NCBI GenBank assembly: GCA_015179025.1
Contig: WHUX01000004.1
Location: forward strand, 248,001-312,000
DNA: 64,000 nucleotides
Source: Terfezia claveryi
Lineage: Eukaryota; Ascomycota; Pezizomycetes; Pezizales; Pezizaceae
Direction of reading: 5' to 3'
Shown: positions 20,826 to 33,132 of the stretch, in pieces
How positions within the stretch are numbered: the first letter of the stretch is position 1
Layout: the number at the start of each line of letters is the position of its first letter
Made by a program: the position numbers and the translations under genes
The notes under the pieces: generated by a model
The model's input: the letters and a program-made list of their open reading frames with translations, nothing else
Database searches by the model: none
What the model was told of the DNA's origin: nothing

Positions 20826-23373
20826 ATGATAGATCTATCACCACCACCAAGACCCCCCAGACTCAAAAGACAGTTAGGGCTCTTAGCTCTCCTAACCTTA
20901 GGAACCAGCCGCAAGTTCCCCCCATATTTTTGAGCTCCAATTCCAGTACTGACATACGTATTTTAGTATTTATCATTGAATTTCTCACACCTAGAGGCCT
21001 TTTACACCCCGCGATCCCCGAGCAATCCACAGCAAAATGTGAAAAGAAAACTTTCACAGGCGACTCGGGAACATGCATCCCCCTTCTTCCCCCCTACATC
21101 ACTCGTACCCCCCTAACTTCCCTCCCACCATCGTTCCTCACCCACCTCCATACCGCAAAGGCCCGTCTTCGAAACAAATTAGATGCATATGCTGCTACAT
21201 CTAACGACACCATTGCCATCTCCGTCATCCACTCCCACTCCCCCTCCTCCTCTTCCTCCTCCTCCTCCGCCGCCTTTTCCCTCTCAAAAGGCGCAGCTGC
21301 AGGGGAAGAGCTCTTCTGGTGGGGAAAAGGTAGGGTCAAACTCAACACCACCACTCAAGAGGACTCCACTCTCGTAACCCGATCCTCCATCTTCCGTATA
21401 GCCAGCATCACCAAAGTATTCACCGTCCTCCAGGGTCTCCTCCTGCAAGACCGCTCCAGCCTTAGAAATGGTTCAGAGGGCCAGAGTCCGAGACTATCTA
21501 TGTCCGACCCCATCCATCTCCATCTCCCGGACTTCACTCTCCCCCTACCATTCACCAACGAGCTCATAACACTAGACATGCTAGGTGGACATACCTCCGG
21601 GTTAGCACGGGATATAAGCGTTAGTAGGGTGACTTTTAGCGACGATTCCGGAACCGTGGTGCTGGAATATATGCCATGGAAAAACCTCTACCATTATAAG
21701 TACCCTCAAGGTCAGGGTAACCCAAAAGTATTAAGTTTCGACTTTGATACCATGGAGAAGGAATACATGGGAAGAGGGGGAAGTGGAAATGGGGGAGATG
21801 GTATGGCGAGAATTAGTGTCCCGGGGAAATGTCGACATATGCGGGAAGGAGATGAGAATAATGAATGGCATATGTGTACGAAAGAGGAGTTGTTTAGGTT
21901 GGTGAAGTAGACGAGGTTGATCTGGTTACCGGGGGAGATGGTTAGTTGTAGGTATACTCCGCTCAATTCAATTCGAGGACTTTATTTCTTTAAACCAGCT
22001 ATCCTGCTGTGCGATAGAAAATCCCACAATCAAAAACCACTACCATATTGGCAATATGCAATGGATTCTAGAAATTTCATGATAGTTCTCCTTCACTATG
22101 TCTTTTGAAGTTTCTATTCAATAAGCTAAACACTTGAGTGTGTTTCTGTCACTAGATTCAAACACTGGCTTCGACGTTCTCGGATGGGCTCTTCAGCATT
22201 TTGCTTCATCCCTTGAGAATCGTACAGAAGAAACCGAGGAATCGTATCACCTACGTAACCTTCTTAACAGAGATGTTTTCCAACCTCTCGGAATGAACTC
22301 TTCATTTTTCCATCCAATCCCCGAACACCTCAAATCCAAAATGACCATTCCGCGGTCAGAGCACATGGTTGACCTAGACTTCGGGGAGGCCTATGACCCG
22401 TAAGTTCCAATCTCCTCGCATCCACTGCTTACCAGCTTCAAATAGCTCATTGCATAGTGCCGGTGGCATGTACTCAACCGCATCCGATGTCAACAAATTT
22501 CTCCTTTCCATTCTCTCCCCCGAGCCTTCCATCCTAAGTCCAGCCACCCTTCGGAACTGGTTTAAGCCTTCCTTCCGCCTGCCAAACGGATTATCCTCAG
22601 TCGGCATGCCATGGGAAATTGAATCTCGCCAGTACCCATCCTCTGAGCTAATACAAGGCCCTGTATATCAGCTCTATGGCAAGGGTGGTGCCCTGCCAGG
22701 GCACTATTCCCACATCTCATTCATTCCAGAGTTAGGATATGGCGTGGTAGCACTGGTAGCCATCGGCTCGGAAAAAGGTGATATTGACAGAGGAGCAGTG
22801 GAAGAGTCGAACCCTGATCTGCTAAGCGACATCGTACATGGTGAGCTCATAGCTCCCTTAAGGGAGGCTTATACATCCTACCTCAGGAAACTATATGTAG
22901 GCACTTATATTCAATCCTCACCTTCTCCCTCTGCTGCATTTACGTCAAAGTCGGCGCAAGGAAAAGCCATAATTTCCTTCGATTCTAACGGATTTCTTGT
23001 TCTGGACTCTCTTGTAACCTCATTTAACATCTCTCTTCTGGCATACCTAGACTCCCTCAACCCCAGCGCGCCAGGTACCTACGCGTCTGGAGGAAAACTC
23101 TGGCCAAGTGGGGTCGAAGGGGAGTTTAGAATCAGAGGAGGAAGGGCTCTAGAAACGAGAAATGTCAAAAGGAGTTGTAGGGAATGGTTTGGTTTCGATG
23201 AGGCTGTGACAGAAGACGGGTGGGGGGTTGACAAGATTGTCATTCGGAAGTACGAGGACGAGTCCCAAGAGGGATCCTGTGGCCTTGATGGTAGTGGGAA
23301 TGATGTTAGGAGTGAGAGGTGGGAGCTGGTTTACGAGCCATTGGGGGTGGTGTTTAGGAAGATTGACCTATGA
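20826..23373 (+). pseudogene. Beta-lactamase-family serine hydrolase with in-frame TAG
   Basis: Main exons end at 21947, then 22156-22399 and 22458-23373 (introns 208 and 58 nt, in frame). Motifs of the class C beta-lactamase/LACTB fold are present: SITK with catalytic Ser-Lys (in FRIASITKVFTVLQ), YSN created by the first junction (GEMVS|YSNTGFDVLG), and a C-terminal KGGALPGHYS block in place of the KTG motif. Such fungal proteins are usually secreted hydrolases of unknown substrate. A TAG at 21908-21910 interrupts the frame between FRLVK and TRLIWLPGE, 12 codons before the YSN junction, and no splice option removes it cleanly. The main frame has no early ATG. A hydrophobic leader starting at ATG 20826 (LGLLALLTLGTS) could be joined through a further GC-AG intron, but this start is tentative. 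Confidence 0.7.
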
Positions 23374-26300
23374 ATAGAGGGATTAGCACGCCGCTATCTA
23401 TTCATATTTTTGATTGTATTCTTGATCGTATTCTTGATCGAGATTCGTGGGGGAGGAAAGAACTAACCACAATGGACGACGAGTAGTAATCTGCAATGGA
23501 TAACATGTGCACCTTCAATCTTGTTGAAGTGTCCCAGAATTAAAACTTTGCACAAAGTTATCCTGAGGCCCAAAACTGGAAAGCTTTGCAGTTAGGCGTG
23601 GGACAAGGAAAAAGAAGATAATGACTATATCATGTTACACACCCGCGTGCCCGCCGAGTGGTCCTCATTCACTCCCTAATCGCAGACGGTAGTTTCGGTC
23701 ATGTGGTAGGAAAGTACGTGACTTTGTCCCAGTTGACGTACCTGACGGACATACTTTCCGGTGACATTGAGTAGACGTAAATGAGATGTATATATTTTGC
23801 TTCTTTTATTGTGTTTGCTTCGAGTCTGGACTGAACACACCCCACTCCCACGCCTGGGTCACAAAGACAACCGACTCCAACGACAACGCACCTTTTTTTT
23901 TTTTTTTTTTTTACGTCTATGGAGCCTTAGGTGAGACCGACCCCCGTTCCCTCCCTTCTAAAGTGGTTGAAGGTTTGGTACAACAACGGGCTAGCGCGCC
24001 CCTATCCTCCACACTGGGACTAGTCACCTCACTGACTAAGCATAGGCTTGGCTGTTAGGAAATCTTTGAGGAGGATTCGGACCTACGAACGCAATTGCAA
24101 TCACCAGATGGTTCCCAACTACCTATGTACCGACACCCATCCACTCCCCCACGACAGCGCACGTACCGCAAGGGAGTGCCAACGAGTCCTGCACCTGCAT
24201 TTATCCCCCCACATTTTATGTGCCTTTCCGCCAGCTTGGGAGACATAACGCCCATCCCGCACGCGCATAGACACCAGCAAGCCCCATCCCAGCTTTTTAA
24301 CGCTTTGATGTACAGGTTCGTCAAGCCTTTTGTCAATAGACGCCGTCGTTGACAGAGCTTCCATGGTCACACGGTACATCAAGTAAAGCAGTTGCAAACA
24401 AAGAGAAGAGAAATTTCTTTCCCAGACGCACATCATAACACGTATATGTACAATGGGAGATGTGATTCCGATCTTGTCTGAGCTTGTGGGGTGGCTGCTA
24501 GTACGCTGTGCTTTTGTATGCGAGCTGCGGTGGCTGAGAAGCAAGATACCGGTAGTCGGCGAAGTGCCGGGGATAGTTCGTGTGACGCAAAAAGGAAGGT
24601 GCAAGAATGAGAGAAAAAAGTAATCAGGGTAAGATGAAGGTTGCAATACCAAAAAGAAATGAGGGTAATATGTCATAGGGGGTTTTGGTTGGTTTGTCTT
24701 TGGAATTAGAAATATGATATTTTGCAAAGATGAAATCGTGATAGAAGAAAAAAGGAAACCAAAATCTCAACATACTTACATAGCTAAGACTTTCGTGGGA
24801 TGGGTATGTAGACTATGTCCTTTCTTTTTCGTGAGCTTGTTCTTTAAGTGCGTTCCGTAGGAAGCCCTTTCATTGGTTGTTTGCTTTCGGTTTGGTCTAG
24901 TGCCGTTTCAGGAAAAGGCTGAAGATGGTTAATTGCCTTCTTAGGAAGTCGTGGCGAGTGGATCCTTAGTCTAGTTGGTCTCCGGAATGTCAACTCCGTG
25001 AAACTTGAAAAAGGCACGAATGTATTGGCCTCGTATGTAAATGCTGATATGGTTGTACATGCTAGAATATGGGGGTTCATGAAACTCAATGCCAGTATCC
25101 GTACATTGGGGTTGAGAAACTTTCAGATGGGCATATTATGACCATAAGATCAAGCTCGAAGAGGGTGGGTAAGGAATAGTCCGATATGGTATAAGTCAGG
25201 TGATGGATGAAATAAATACCTTGGTATAGAAAAAAAAAGGCCAGGCATGAGCTCGCGTGAGGTGTGGACTTCCACGTGCGTATACCGAGACAAGCTGTAT
25301 GTAGGGCGCTCCCGCAATTGCGACTCTCCCGTACCAGCACCCTAACGGTACTAGTAAACCTGCTGTTGGTGAGCATCGCCGTACCGAGCTTCAGGGCGTA
25401 GTTATAGTTTCTTTTTTTTTTTGTTCCCATTCCTAAATAGCCTTTTATGATTATTGATATTGGCCATATTCGCTATAGGCCAGTCATAAAAATTCGATAA
25501 ATTATAGGAATGTTAATGTTGGGCGTATCTATGGACCTGCTGCATGCGGTTGCCTAAGACACTAGCCAATTATAATGACGAGATTTTTGACTGCTGAGCC
25601 GAAGTGGATGAGGGCTGGAATTGGTAACTTTGTATGTTCTGTGCATTATAGCCTCGTTATCAGTCAGTCCAGTAACATACTGACCCGTATCCATTGGATA
25701 ATACCGACTCAGTTATTTCCAGTTTATATATCTCGTCATCCACACTAGTTTCTCTGACAGCTGAGGCCCCAGAAAGCCCTGGGAGGGTTTAAGGAGCCTA
25801 GTGACCCCCCACCCCTTTTCTATCCCCCACGTTGTTCTTAACAGCTATGCTATGGCCGGAGCTGGGTGACCATGAGTTGAGGCTGACGGCAGTGGGGGTT
25901 TGAATAATGCCAGGGGTCAAGTGAAGTTCGTGATATGCATTCCACCCAATCAGACAAGCTTTTGGCCAACATGGTGGTGTAAGATGGTGCTGAGGCTACG
26001 GGGAAGGTGTTCAGGTATTTTGTGGTTGGCTTGAACGGTAGAATTGCCGTCATTGTCATAGAAAAATGAATTACTGTATATAGGCCATTGCCTTGATGAT
26101 CAACAAACGACTATGACTCGGCTAAACAAGGCTGCAAGAATCTTTTTTTTTTCAAATAGCGAGGCTGCAGGTTTCGGCAGCATTTATACAGTATACTTCC
26201 GAGTACGTACAATCTACATATGTTGCTACTTAGTCTGGTTGGGACGTTGCTACTCTCTGTCTACGTTTTGCTATCACGGCCTAAATCGAACGTATGATAG

Positions 26301-29112
26301 TCCTTTTTTTGCCATCTAATAACTGGCAGTCAGCCTTAGGCTATTGACTGGGAGCATGATAAGAGTGGACTCTGCTGAGGCCACCTCTCTGCCACCCCCA
26401 CAGATTGGCATAGCCACCATCACATCTCAGGACTCCAGTCATGCTTATCGCTGAGTCGGTATGCTACAGGCCTGCACCCCAACTTAAAATCGGCAATCCC
26501 ACCCACGCACGCCACTGATACTCGTCCTTGAACAGATGAGCCGGGTTGCGGATCGAGCAAGCGGGTAATGCGTCTTTTTTTTGTTTCGTTTTACGTTATA
26601 AGGGCTCCGTAGCTATCCTCAATACCATATACCTATCATTTTAAGTTCAAATCAGATCCATACACACGAGACACTTTAGAACAAGGTGTGTATGGGTTTA
26701 TCTAGATTCGTGTCTCGAAGAACGCATACTATTGGCTCCCACGGTAAATATATGATTTGTATAAGATTCGCAATGCAGCCGAGTCATAACGGGTTTTTTC
26801 ATACCTGGCAAAATCGCTCTGCCTATACTATGGCCTTCTGCCTCTATATCGGCTTGAAACTTCGCTCCTGGGCACGCGAGTTGGGGAGATCGTATTACGC
26901 ACGCTACGCATTATCAGTTTTGATTTTGTACTTTTACCAATATTTTATCAATGAACAAGCATGCCGTATCTTACTAACATGTTAGCAGGGCATTTTGAGA
27001 TTGACAGTGAAACTGAATGCAATACGGGGCCTTGACTTCTATCTGGTTGGGCCTTAACATGTAAGGTTCCTGGCGGCTGAATGCGAGACTGGAAGGGATG
27101 CCCAGCCAGGAACTTCATGCTACTGGCGTATTTACGGCGCATGAGACTTCCCAAAGAACGATTTCAATCCCGTCCAGTACAAAATCAGTTCTGACCAGAA
27201 ATCCAATTGGCATTATCTTATTTTGCGGCCATTGATTACGATTTTCAGCCCGTAGGTAGGAACGCTATCCTATAGGATTATAGACGGACGGACGCGAAAT
27301 CAAGGAGTCCTACGTCGTTGCTTCTTTCATTATTGCAGTTTCTCAGCATCAAGATTGGGCCGGGTGCTATGCCACTGGGCTCAGCGTCAAATGTCAACAT
27401 TCAGCCAATGATTAGGTTGGCCCCATCCCCATCTCCCTCGCTACCAACTTCTAGATAACCAGTTGTTTCAAGAGAACCTTTTAAGCCATGGATATCCATG
27501 CAATGTTCATGCATACAAAAAGCAAATAATACCAAATTCCAGGTTCAAATGAACATCTTATTCCGATCGAAACGTAAAGAAAGTGAGGAACTTTAGAAAA
27601 GGGCCCGGAAATGTGACATGACATCAAGAGTGCCCTGCTCGAGTGAGGCACTGCGGCCGTGGCGGCGAGAAGTAACGTAAACGACATCGAGCACTCACGT
27701 TGTTCGGTACGGGACAAATATACACCCCCCTCAAGTTCAGGTGGCTTCGGAGAGACCCCCATGCTAAACTCGTCATGGGGCGCATATTAGATGCATGGAT
27801 ATGTGCGAGAACGTTTTCCCTTTTCCTTCGAAAATTATTCCATGGCTAACCATCGAGGCATGGATTCACAAGATCGGAAGGTACACCGGGGGGATCGGGG
27901 AAAATAAGGGCTGCGTGGGGCAACGTAACTTAACGTGCTCTTTTTCGCACTGGTTAGGGGAACGTGTTTAATTGCGCATGGGAACGATAGAGAGTCTAAC
28001 TCCCACTGTACATGCAGAGGTCTCAGGCAGTTTGGGAATGCCAGTGTGCAGAAATACGTGGATGGAATAATTACAGACAACGGACGGACCGGGCAAAGCT
28101 GCGTTTTGAGGTTTTGAGAAATTTAAAATAAACCGAAAGAAATTTGATGGATATGGATGCCGGCATATCACTCACATCTTTCGTACTGCAAATCGGCGTG
28201 CTCGGGACCCGAGGTGAGTTCATGTAGTGAGACGACGTTTGAAGAATGCGAATGCATGTAGGAACGGAAATGTTACTTTTCCAAAAGTATGACTATCCGC
28301 TGCTCAAATTGGGTAGGAGACTAACCTAAATGTCTACAAGTTATGGCGTACATTCGTGAACCTTGAAGAAATGCCTGGCGACAAGGGTGGTGGGGGGCGC
28401 AGGAAATCGCCTGCATACTAAGTAGAGTAACATACATGCGTGAGTATTTCCGGCCTGGAAACACTACCGATATCATAAATGAGCACGGGTTTTTTTGGCA
28501 CCAAACTGTCAAGGGTGATGATGATATGGAGTAGGATTATTGGCAGAATGAACCAACATTTTTTTTCCTGAAAGAAAACGTGCCTCGCTGTCATTGTGCT
28601 TCGTGCCAGTGGTACCCCCCACAGGTTGGGATCGCTGTCAAAGTAGAGCTCCTCCAAGACTCTCTGCTATACACGAGAAATACCCCACCATTAGATATGC
28701 GTAAAACAGATGGTTATCAATCACATTGGAAACGAGAAAATAGGAAAATGGTAAGTTGAGTCGAGATATTTCGTGAAAGTAAGGCCCAAAATAGAAAGAC
28801 AAAGAGAAAAAACCTGGAAACCCATCGTATTCTAATTCCCAAAAACTGCCAGTATAGCCCATATAAAAAATACGCCTTCAGCCTCTGCACTGTCCATCAA
28901 TATGTACTGGCCCAGAAAAACAAACCAATTGCTCGTCAATCATAACTCGCCAGGGCCAAAAAAATAGGGAAGGGTACGACAGAACATTTGCAAACATGAA
29001 CTCCGCCGCCGTCAGGATACATGAAGTTAGACAGAGATGAAAGGAATGATTGTTAAACGCCATTTTACCCGTCTGTTGTATTATTCATATTAGAAACAAA
29101 ATCATTTCCGGT
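23374..29112. other. 5.7-kb stretch without a recognisable gene
   Basis: All reading frames are short (up to 202 codons, 24119-24727 minus), lack family signatures and overlap on both strands. Landmarks are a poly-T run (23892-23912), a motif variant TTAGTCTAGTTGG (~24966) and a clear motif copy at 26231. The T/A-rich patches and lack of coding periodicity suggest old repeats or a decayed region, but no paired repeats were found by eye. Confidence 0.45.
26231..26243 (+). repeat. Solo copy of dispersed motif
   Basis: TAGTCTGGTTGGG; matches the first 12 bases of the consensus. Confidence 0.65.
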
Positions 29113-30267
29113 TTATGCAGTGTGTCTTAGCCGTTTATTTGCCACCGCCAGGCTTTTAGTTCCAGGCCCACTACAGCTCAATTCATATGAAGGAGGAGCT
29201 GCATCAGATGGCGAGCGTCTTCGCTTAGATGAAGGTGGGGGTGAAGGTAGTGTCGAAGCATCAGTCATGACCGAGACAGTGGTAGTTGTGGTGAGAGCGA
29301 GAGTGGCCCTCTTGCTGCGTGGAGCTCCATCCTCCTTTTGTGTTGAGGCCTTCGAAACTACTTCATCATCCCGCTCCAATCCTACTCTCCCAGATCCCAT
29401 CCTTACCCCCTCCTTTTCCTCCTCAACCCACTTTTCCAAATCATCGTTCCGGAACTCCAGGTCTTCAGTCCTCTCATCCAGACCCTCAAGGGCGATCTTA
29501 ATCCCCTCAATATCGTCCCCCATCTTCTTCTGCCTTTGGTTAAGTACCTCAAAATCCAGTGACTCCCTTGCAGACTCCCCTGACTTTGTGATGATCAAAT
29601 CAATCTCCTCTGAGAGATATCGGAAATTCTGCGATAGCCTTTGCTGAGTCAGTTGAATGTGCTTCTGGTTCTCTTGTACGATTTGTCTGGCTTGGATCTC
29701 GGATGTAAGAAGCTTCTCAAGCCGAGCTAATCGTGTAAGAATGACTGGAGTAAGTGCATCTTCTTGGTGGTGATAAGAATGAGAATCGCTCCGGGGAGGC
29801 GAAGGATATTGAACCGATGCCGGTGGAGAGAGCATAGGCTCAGCATATCCTTGAGTGAACATAGATATCGGTTGCATGTATGGACTCGACTCGTTGGAGG
29901 AGGAAGCTTCAGATCCAGAGGGGTTTGGGTTGTGACAGCTTGCGGGGTGCCCACATAAGCACGCACTTGGGTCTCCTGGGCTCATGAAGAAACTGCTGCA
30001 TTCACACTTGTTCGGACCAGCGTGTTGACTCCCTCTGAACGCTGACCGACTGAATGGAAGTATCACCATACAATCCCCAGAATTATCCATGTTGTCTTGT
30101 TTTGGTCGCTCCTCAGGCAGTGAACGAGCCTGATGAGATTGGTGGTGGTGCTGATTAGATCGAGCGGGATTACTTCCATAGTAATCTCGGGATGGCGCAA
30201 GGGGGGGAAGCGTGCGAAGAGATGGCTCAATCATAGTCTCTGGTATTCGCTGGGGTTTGGGGCGCAA
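29113..30267 (-). CDS. Cys/His-motif plus coiled-coil protein, fungal, unknown function
   Basis: Single exon, 384 residues. Residues 88-112 form a compact Cys/His cluster (CEC, then CLCGHPASCH; spacing C-x-C-x12-C-x-C-x-H-x3-C-H) that looks metal-binding and occurs in unnamed fungal proteins. A Ser/Pro/Gln-rich linker follows. Residues ~175-285 are strongly helical with heptad-like Leu spacing, predicted as a coiled coil (LTRLARLEKLLTSEIQ to LEFRNDDLEKWVEEEKEG). Near the C-terminus SSKRRRSPSD is a plausible nuclear-localisation motif. The combination suggests a dimeric nuclear protein; no catalytic site is visible. The open frame uses its most upstream ATG. Confidence 0.7.
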   Translation of the reverse strand: MRPKPQRIPETMIEPSLRTLPPLAPSRDYYGSNPARSNQHHHQSHQARSLPEERPKQDNMDNSGDCMVILPFSRSAFRGSQHAGPNKCECSSFFMSPGDPSACLCGHPASCHNPNPSGSEASSSNESSPYMQPISMFTQGYAEPMLSPPASVQYPSPPRSDSHSYHHQEDALTPVILTRLARLEKLLTSEIQARQIVQENQKHIQLTQQRLSQNFRYLSEEIDLIITKSGESARESLDFEVLNQRQKKMGDDIEGIKIALEGLDERTEDLEFRNDDLEKWVEEEKEGVRMGSGRVGLERDDEVVSKASTQKEDGAPRSKRATLALTTTTTVSVMTDASTLPSPPPSSKRRRSPSDAAPPSYELSCSGPGTKSLAVANKRLRHTA

Positions 30268-32490
30268 AGTAGAGCAACGAAAAGTCTAGAGGAAGCCGTT
30301 ATCTGGGATTCAATGATGACAATAACCTCAAATGGAGAACAAGTTGAATGTAAATATGATACTATCCCTAGAAAAATACCGGGCAAGAGAAAACCATAAG
30401 AGTGCGATAGAAAAAGACTTCAGGGTATATCCTCATACTTATAATAGGAGGCTAAATAAAATGCAATGCAATAAACCCCCACGGGCACGATAATGGTGAT
30501 GGTGGTCTGGTCAAGAGATAAGGAAAACAACCCAGCAATCAAGTGACACAATAACTCTTGAACTGACCCGGAAAAATTCACAACTCAAACCTCAAACCTC
30601 ACGCTCCGTGCCTGAAGCCCTTGCCAACAACGAGTGCATGGCGCCCCACGCCGTGTCTCCAGAGGCAGGTTGGGGGAATATAAAACGGGACGAGCCGTGG
30701 AGCAGGACGGAGCATGGGGGTTGTATGGCTCTAGTAGGTATGAGTGTGTGGGTTCGGGAACGTGAAGGAAATTTGGAGCTCGCAGGAAAAAGCAATGCCG
30801 CTAGCTTGGTCATTATCATCCCACGAGTTCCATTAGCCAGCAGCACTGCAGCGAGACGCCAGCGCCCCCGCGTTTTCTGAAGCCAGGAGCAAATCGCCGT
30901 GAACTGCGAGCACCAAAGGTTACCATGATATTGTTGGTATGTACAACGGTATGTATACTTGTACATTGCTGTACCTACCGGTACGCCCTCTAAGATCGTG
31001 AGGAGGCCGAGAGTGAGGGAGGGCGGAACATCAATGGGCTTGGCGTCAGGGCCCGGGCCAGTTCTGGATTCCGGACGATCTTTTTGCTGCAAGCTGGAAC
31101 CCCACGCTCATGGTCCTGCTCCGCGTAGAAGGGAGAGAAGCTGTGTTGCGGCTAGCCTGATATGCAAACGATTGGGTAATTGGTGGCCATCCGACGTCCT
31201 CAGCATGGTCATGACTCCTTCAATATGCTGCGGCAAGCTGTTTGAATAAATACAGGCACATGTCGTGGGACGCCGGGGAGCCATAACAGGCCATCAACAT
31301 GCCAATGATCGAAGCACCTCTCCTGACTGGATATCAATTCGCACGAGCTGATGTATGTGTATGTACATCTACATCAACGATTGCTGAGCAGTCTCGGGCC
31401 CACGCATGTAAGTGTTCTTCGTACAGTCTGCGCTGCCAAGACAGGTACGTACGATTGTGCAGCTAAGGACTATCGAGAAACGTTTCCTCCCTGAAGCTCG
31501 GCAGGTCAACAAACTCTAGGCCGCAATGTCAGATGCGTGCGAATCTCTCTTGCGCCCCTGTCATCTTGCCTCAAGCAACCCCCCATAGGCTATTTCACCG
31601 ACGGGTGCGGCTTATCCTTCCGCTCCAATTGCTTTGGACCCGTGAAGCTTAGGCGTTAAGTAATCGCAGGTGAGGGGTACCGGTACCTCGAGTTTTCAAC
31701 AGTACGCATCGCGAGTGGGACTCGGGGAAAAAATCAGAGGGCTATCGCTGAGAAAGTAAGACATGAGAGTTTCAAATTCAGGCCCATAGCTAGATCGGAA
31801 CTCAAGAAAGAAAAACAATAAGCATCCCCACCTGTTTTCTTGCCAGTTATGGAGGAAACCACTTTCGGATGCCAGAGAGGAAGATCTACAACGATTCCAA
31901 ATACCTGCATACCGCCACGGACAGGCATGCTGTACCTTACACCTTGCCCATTTGATGCGCACAAAATAAACGTGAGCGATGAGGGGCCCTGTAAGTGTAG
32001 GTAGACTTGTATCCACGCGGCAGGCATGTGATTTTTGTATTGTGGCCGGGGAGAAGTCAACCTCGTAAGAGTAAGTAGGGAGAAGCATGGGATGGGGAAT
32101 CTATGTCTTGAAAACCAGCAGTGTGAGTCCAGCTTCCTTCCCTGTGACAAGTTATATTTGAAGTGATTCTTCGATTCTTCGATGCCGCATATATCAGGTA
32201 TAATCATGAGCTAAAAGTATAGTAAGTATAGTTGACCCCTCTCAGGCCCGTCCTGGAAGCGAATTACAGCGTGCTTTTTGACTCCTGAGCCTGAAGGAAA
32301 AATGGGTGATCCCGTGCGTAGTCAGTTGGTTGGTACGTGAGCTTGTGTGGCGCCCACATGCCGTGCCAAGGCTCCCTTTACTTAACGTGACAGAAGTTTC
32401 AACCACATACCTCAAATTTGACAACCAACCTCATCCCACTTATCCTCAGCCCCTAGCTACGCCCTCTCCCACGCCAACGGGTCTGCCCAA
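30268..32490. other. Intergenic, no gene recognised
   Basis: About 2.2 kb. Frames such as 30592-31092 (minus) and 31734-32207 (minus) show no family features. Contains a TACCGGTACC palindrome at 31678-31687 and a poly-C tract at 32511-32521 just before sen15. Confidence 0.45.
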
Positions 32491-33132
32491 TTGTCACAAA
32501 CCCACCCCAACCCCCCCCCCCTCCCCGGCGTGTCCCCTCCACTAGGTTCCAACCAATTTGCGACAAAAGACATGCCAAAGGCCGCGTCCCATCCTCAGCA
32601 CGTCCTTTCCCTCGTTTCGATTGTTCACAAAAACTTGGAGCATCAAGCGGACTGGTCTGAGCTCCACATCCACTCCACTCCCAACCTACCCAGGCCCCTC
32701 ATATCCGGCATACCCTCAGAGGCAATCTACGTAGACCCCGATACAAATACTGTTGAAGTTAGAAAGGCTCAGTCTGGGAAGAAGAAGAAAGTGGGTTTAG
32801 GTCAGAGTGAAATAGCAGACGGCGATGAATATTGCAGAAAGATCGACAGGGAATGGGTGCTTCCTGTCGATCTCCGCGAAAAATGGACAGTACGGCAGTG
32901 GGCAGAGGTTTTCGACTCCATTCCTGCAGAGCCACCTGTCCCAAGAAGCGCCGACGATGGACCAGACGACGAACCTGGCGGTGTCAGATTGGATAATAGT
33001 GGGGGGTCCCCTTCATTGGAAGCGGGGACAGAAAAAAGAAAGAAGCGGCTGGTGATGGGCATGGTTTCTGGTGATTCAACCGTGGTATACTACATCGTTC
33101 ACGACGGCATAGTGAAACCTAGGCAAAACTAG
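32491..33132 (+). CDS. sen15: tRNA-splicing endonuclease subunit Sen15
   Basis: Single-exon gene, 213 residues from ATG 32491; an in-frame ATG at 32572 (MPKAASHPQH) matches the usual N-terminal start better and would give 186. The core has HPQHVLSLVSIVHKNLEHQ, then REWVLPVDLREKWTVRQWAE with VFDSI, and the diagnostic C-terminus RLVMGMVSGDSTVVYYIVHD ending GIVKPRQN. That is the Sen15 family, the non-catalytic structural partner of Sen34 in the heterotetramer that excises introns from pre-tRNAs. Like other fungal orthologues it has an acidic low-complexity insert before the last strands. No intron and no disruption seen. Confidence 0.9.
   Translation: MSQTHPNPPPLPGVSPPLGSNQFATKDMPKAASHPQHVLSLVSIVHKNLEHQADWSELHIHSTPNLPRPLISGIPSEAIYVDPDTNTVEVRKAQSGKKKKVGLGQSEIADGDEYCRKIDREWVLPVDLREKWTVRQWAEVFDSIPAEPPVPRSADDGPDDEPGGVRLDNSGGSPSLEAGTEKRKKRLVMGMVSGDSTVVYYIVHDGIVKPRQN

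Noticed and set aside
24119..24727. 202-codon minus-strand frame
   Set aside because: Low-complexity composition, no conserved block, overlapped by equally long frames on the other strand.
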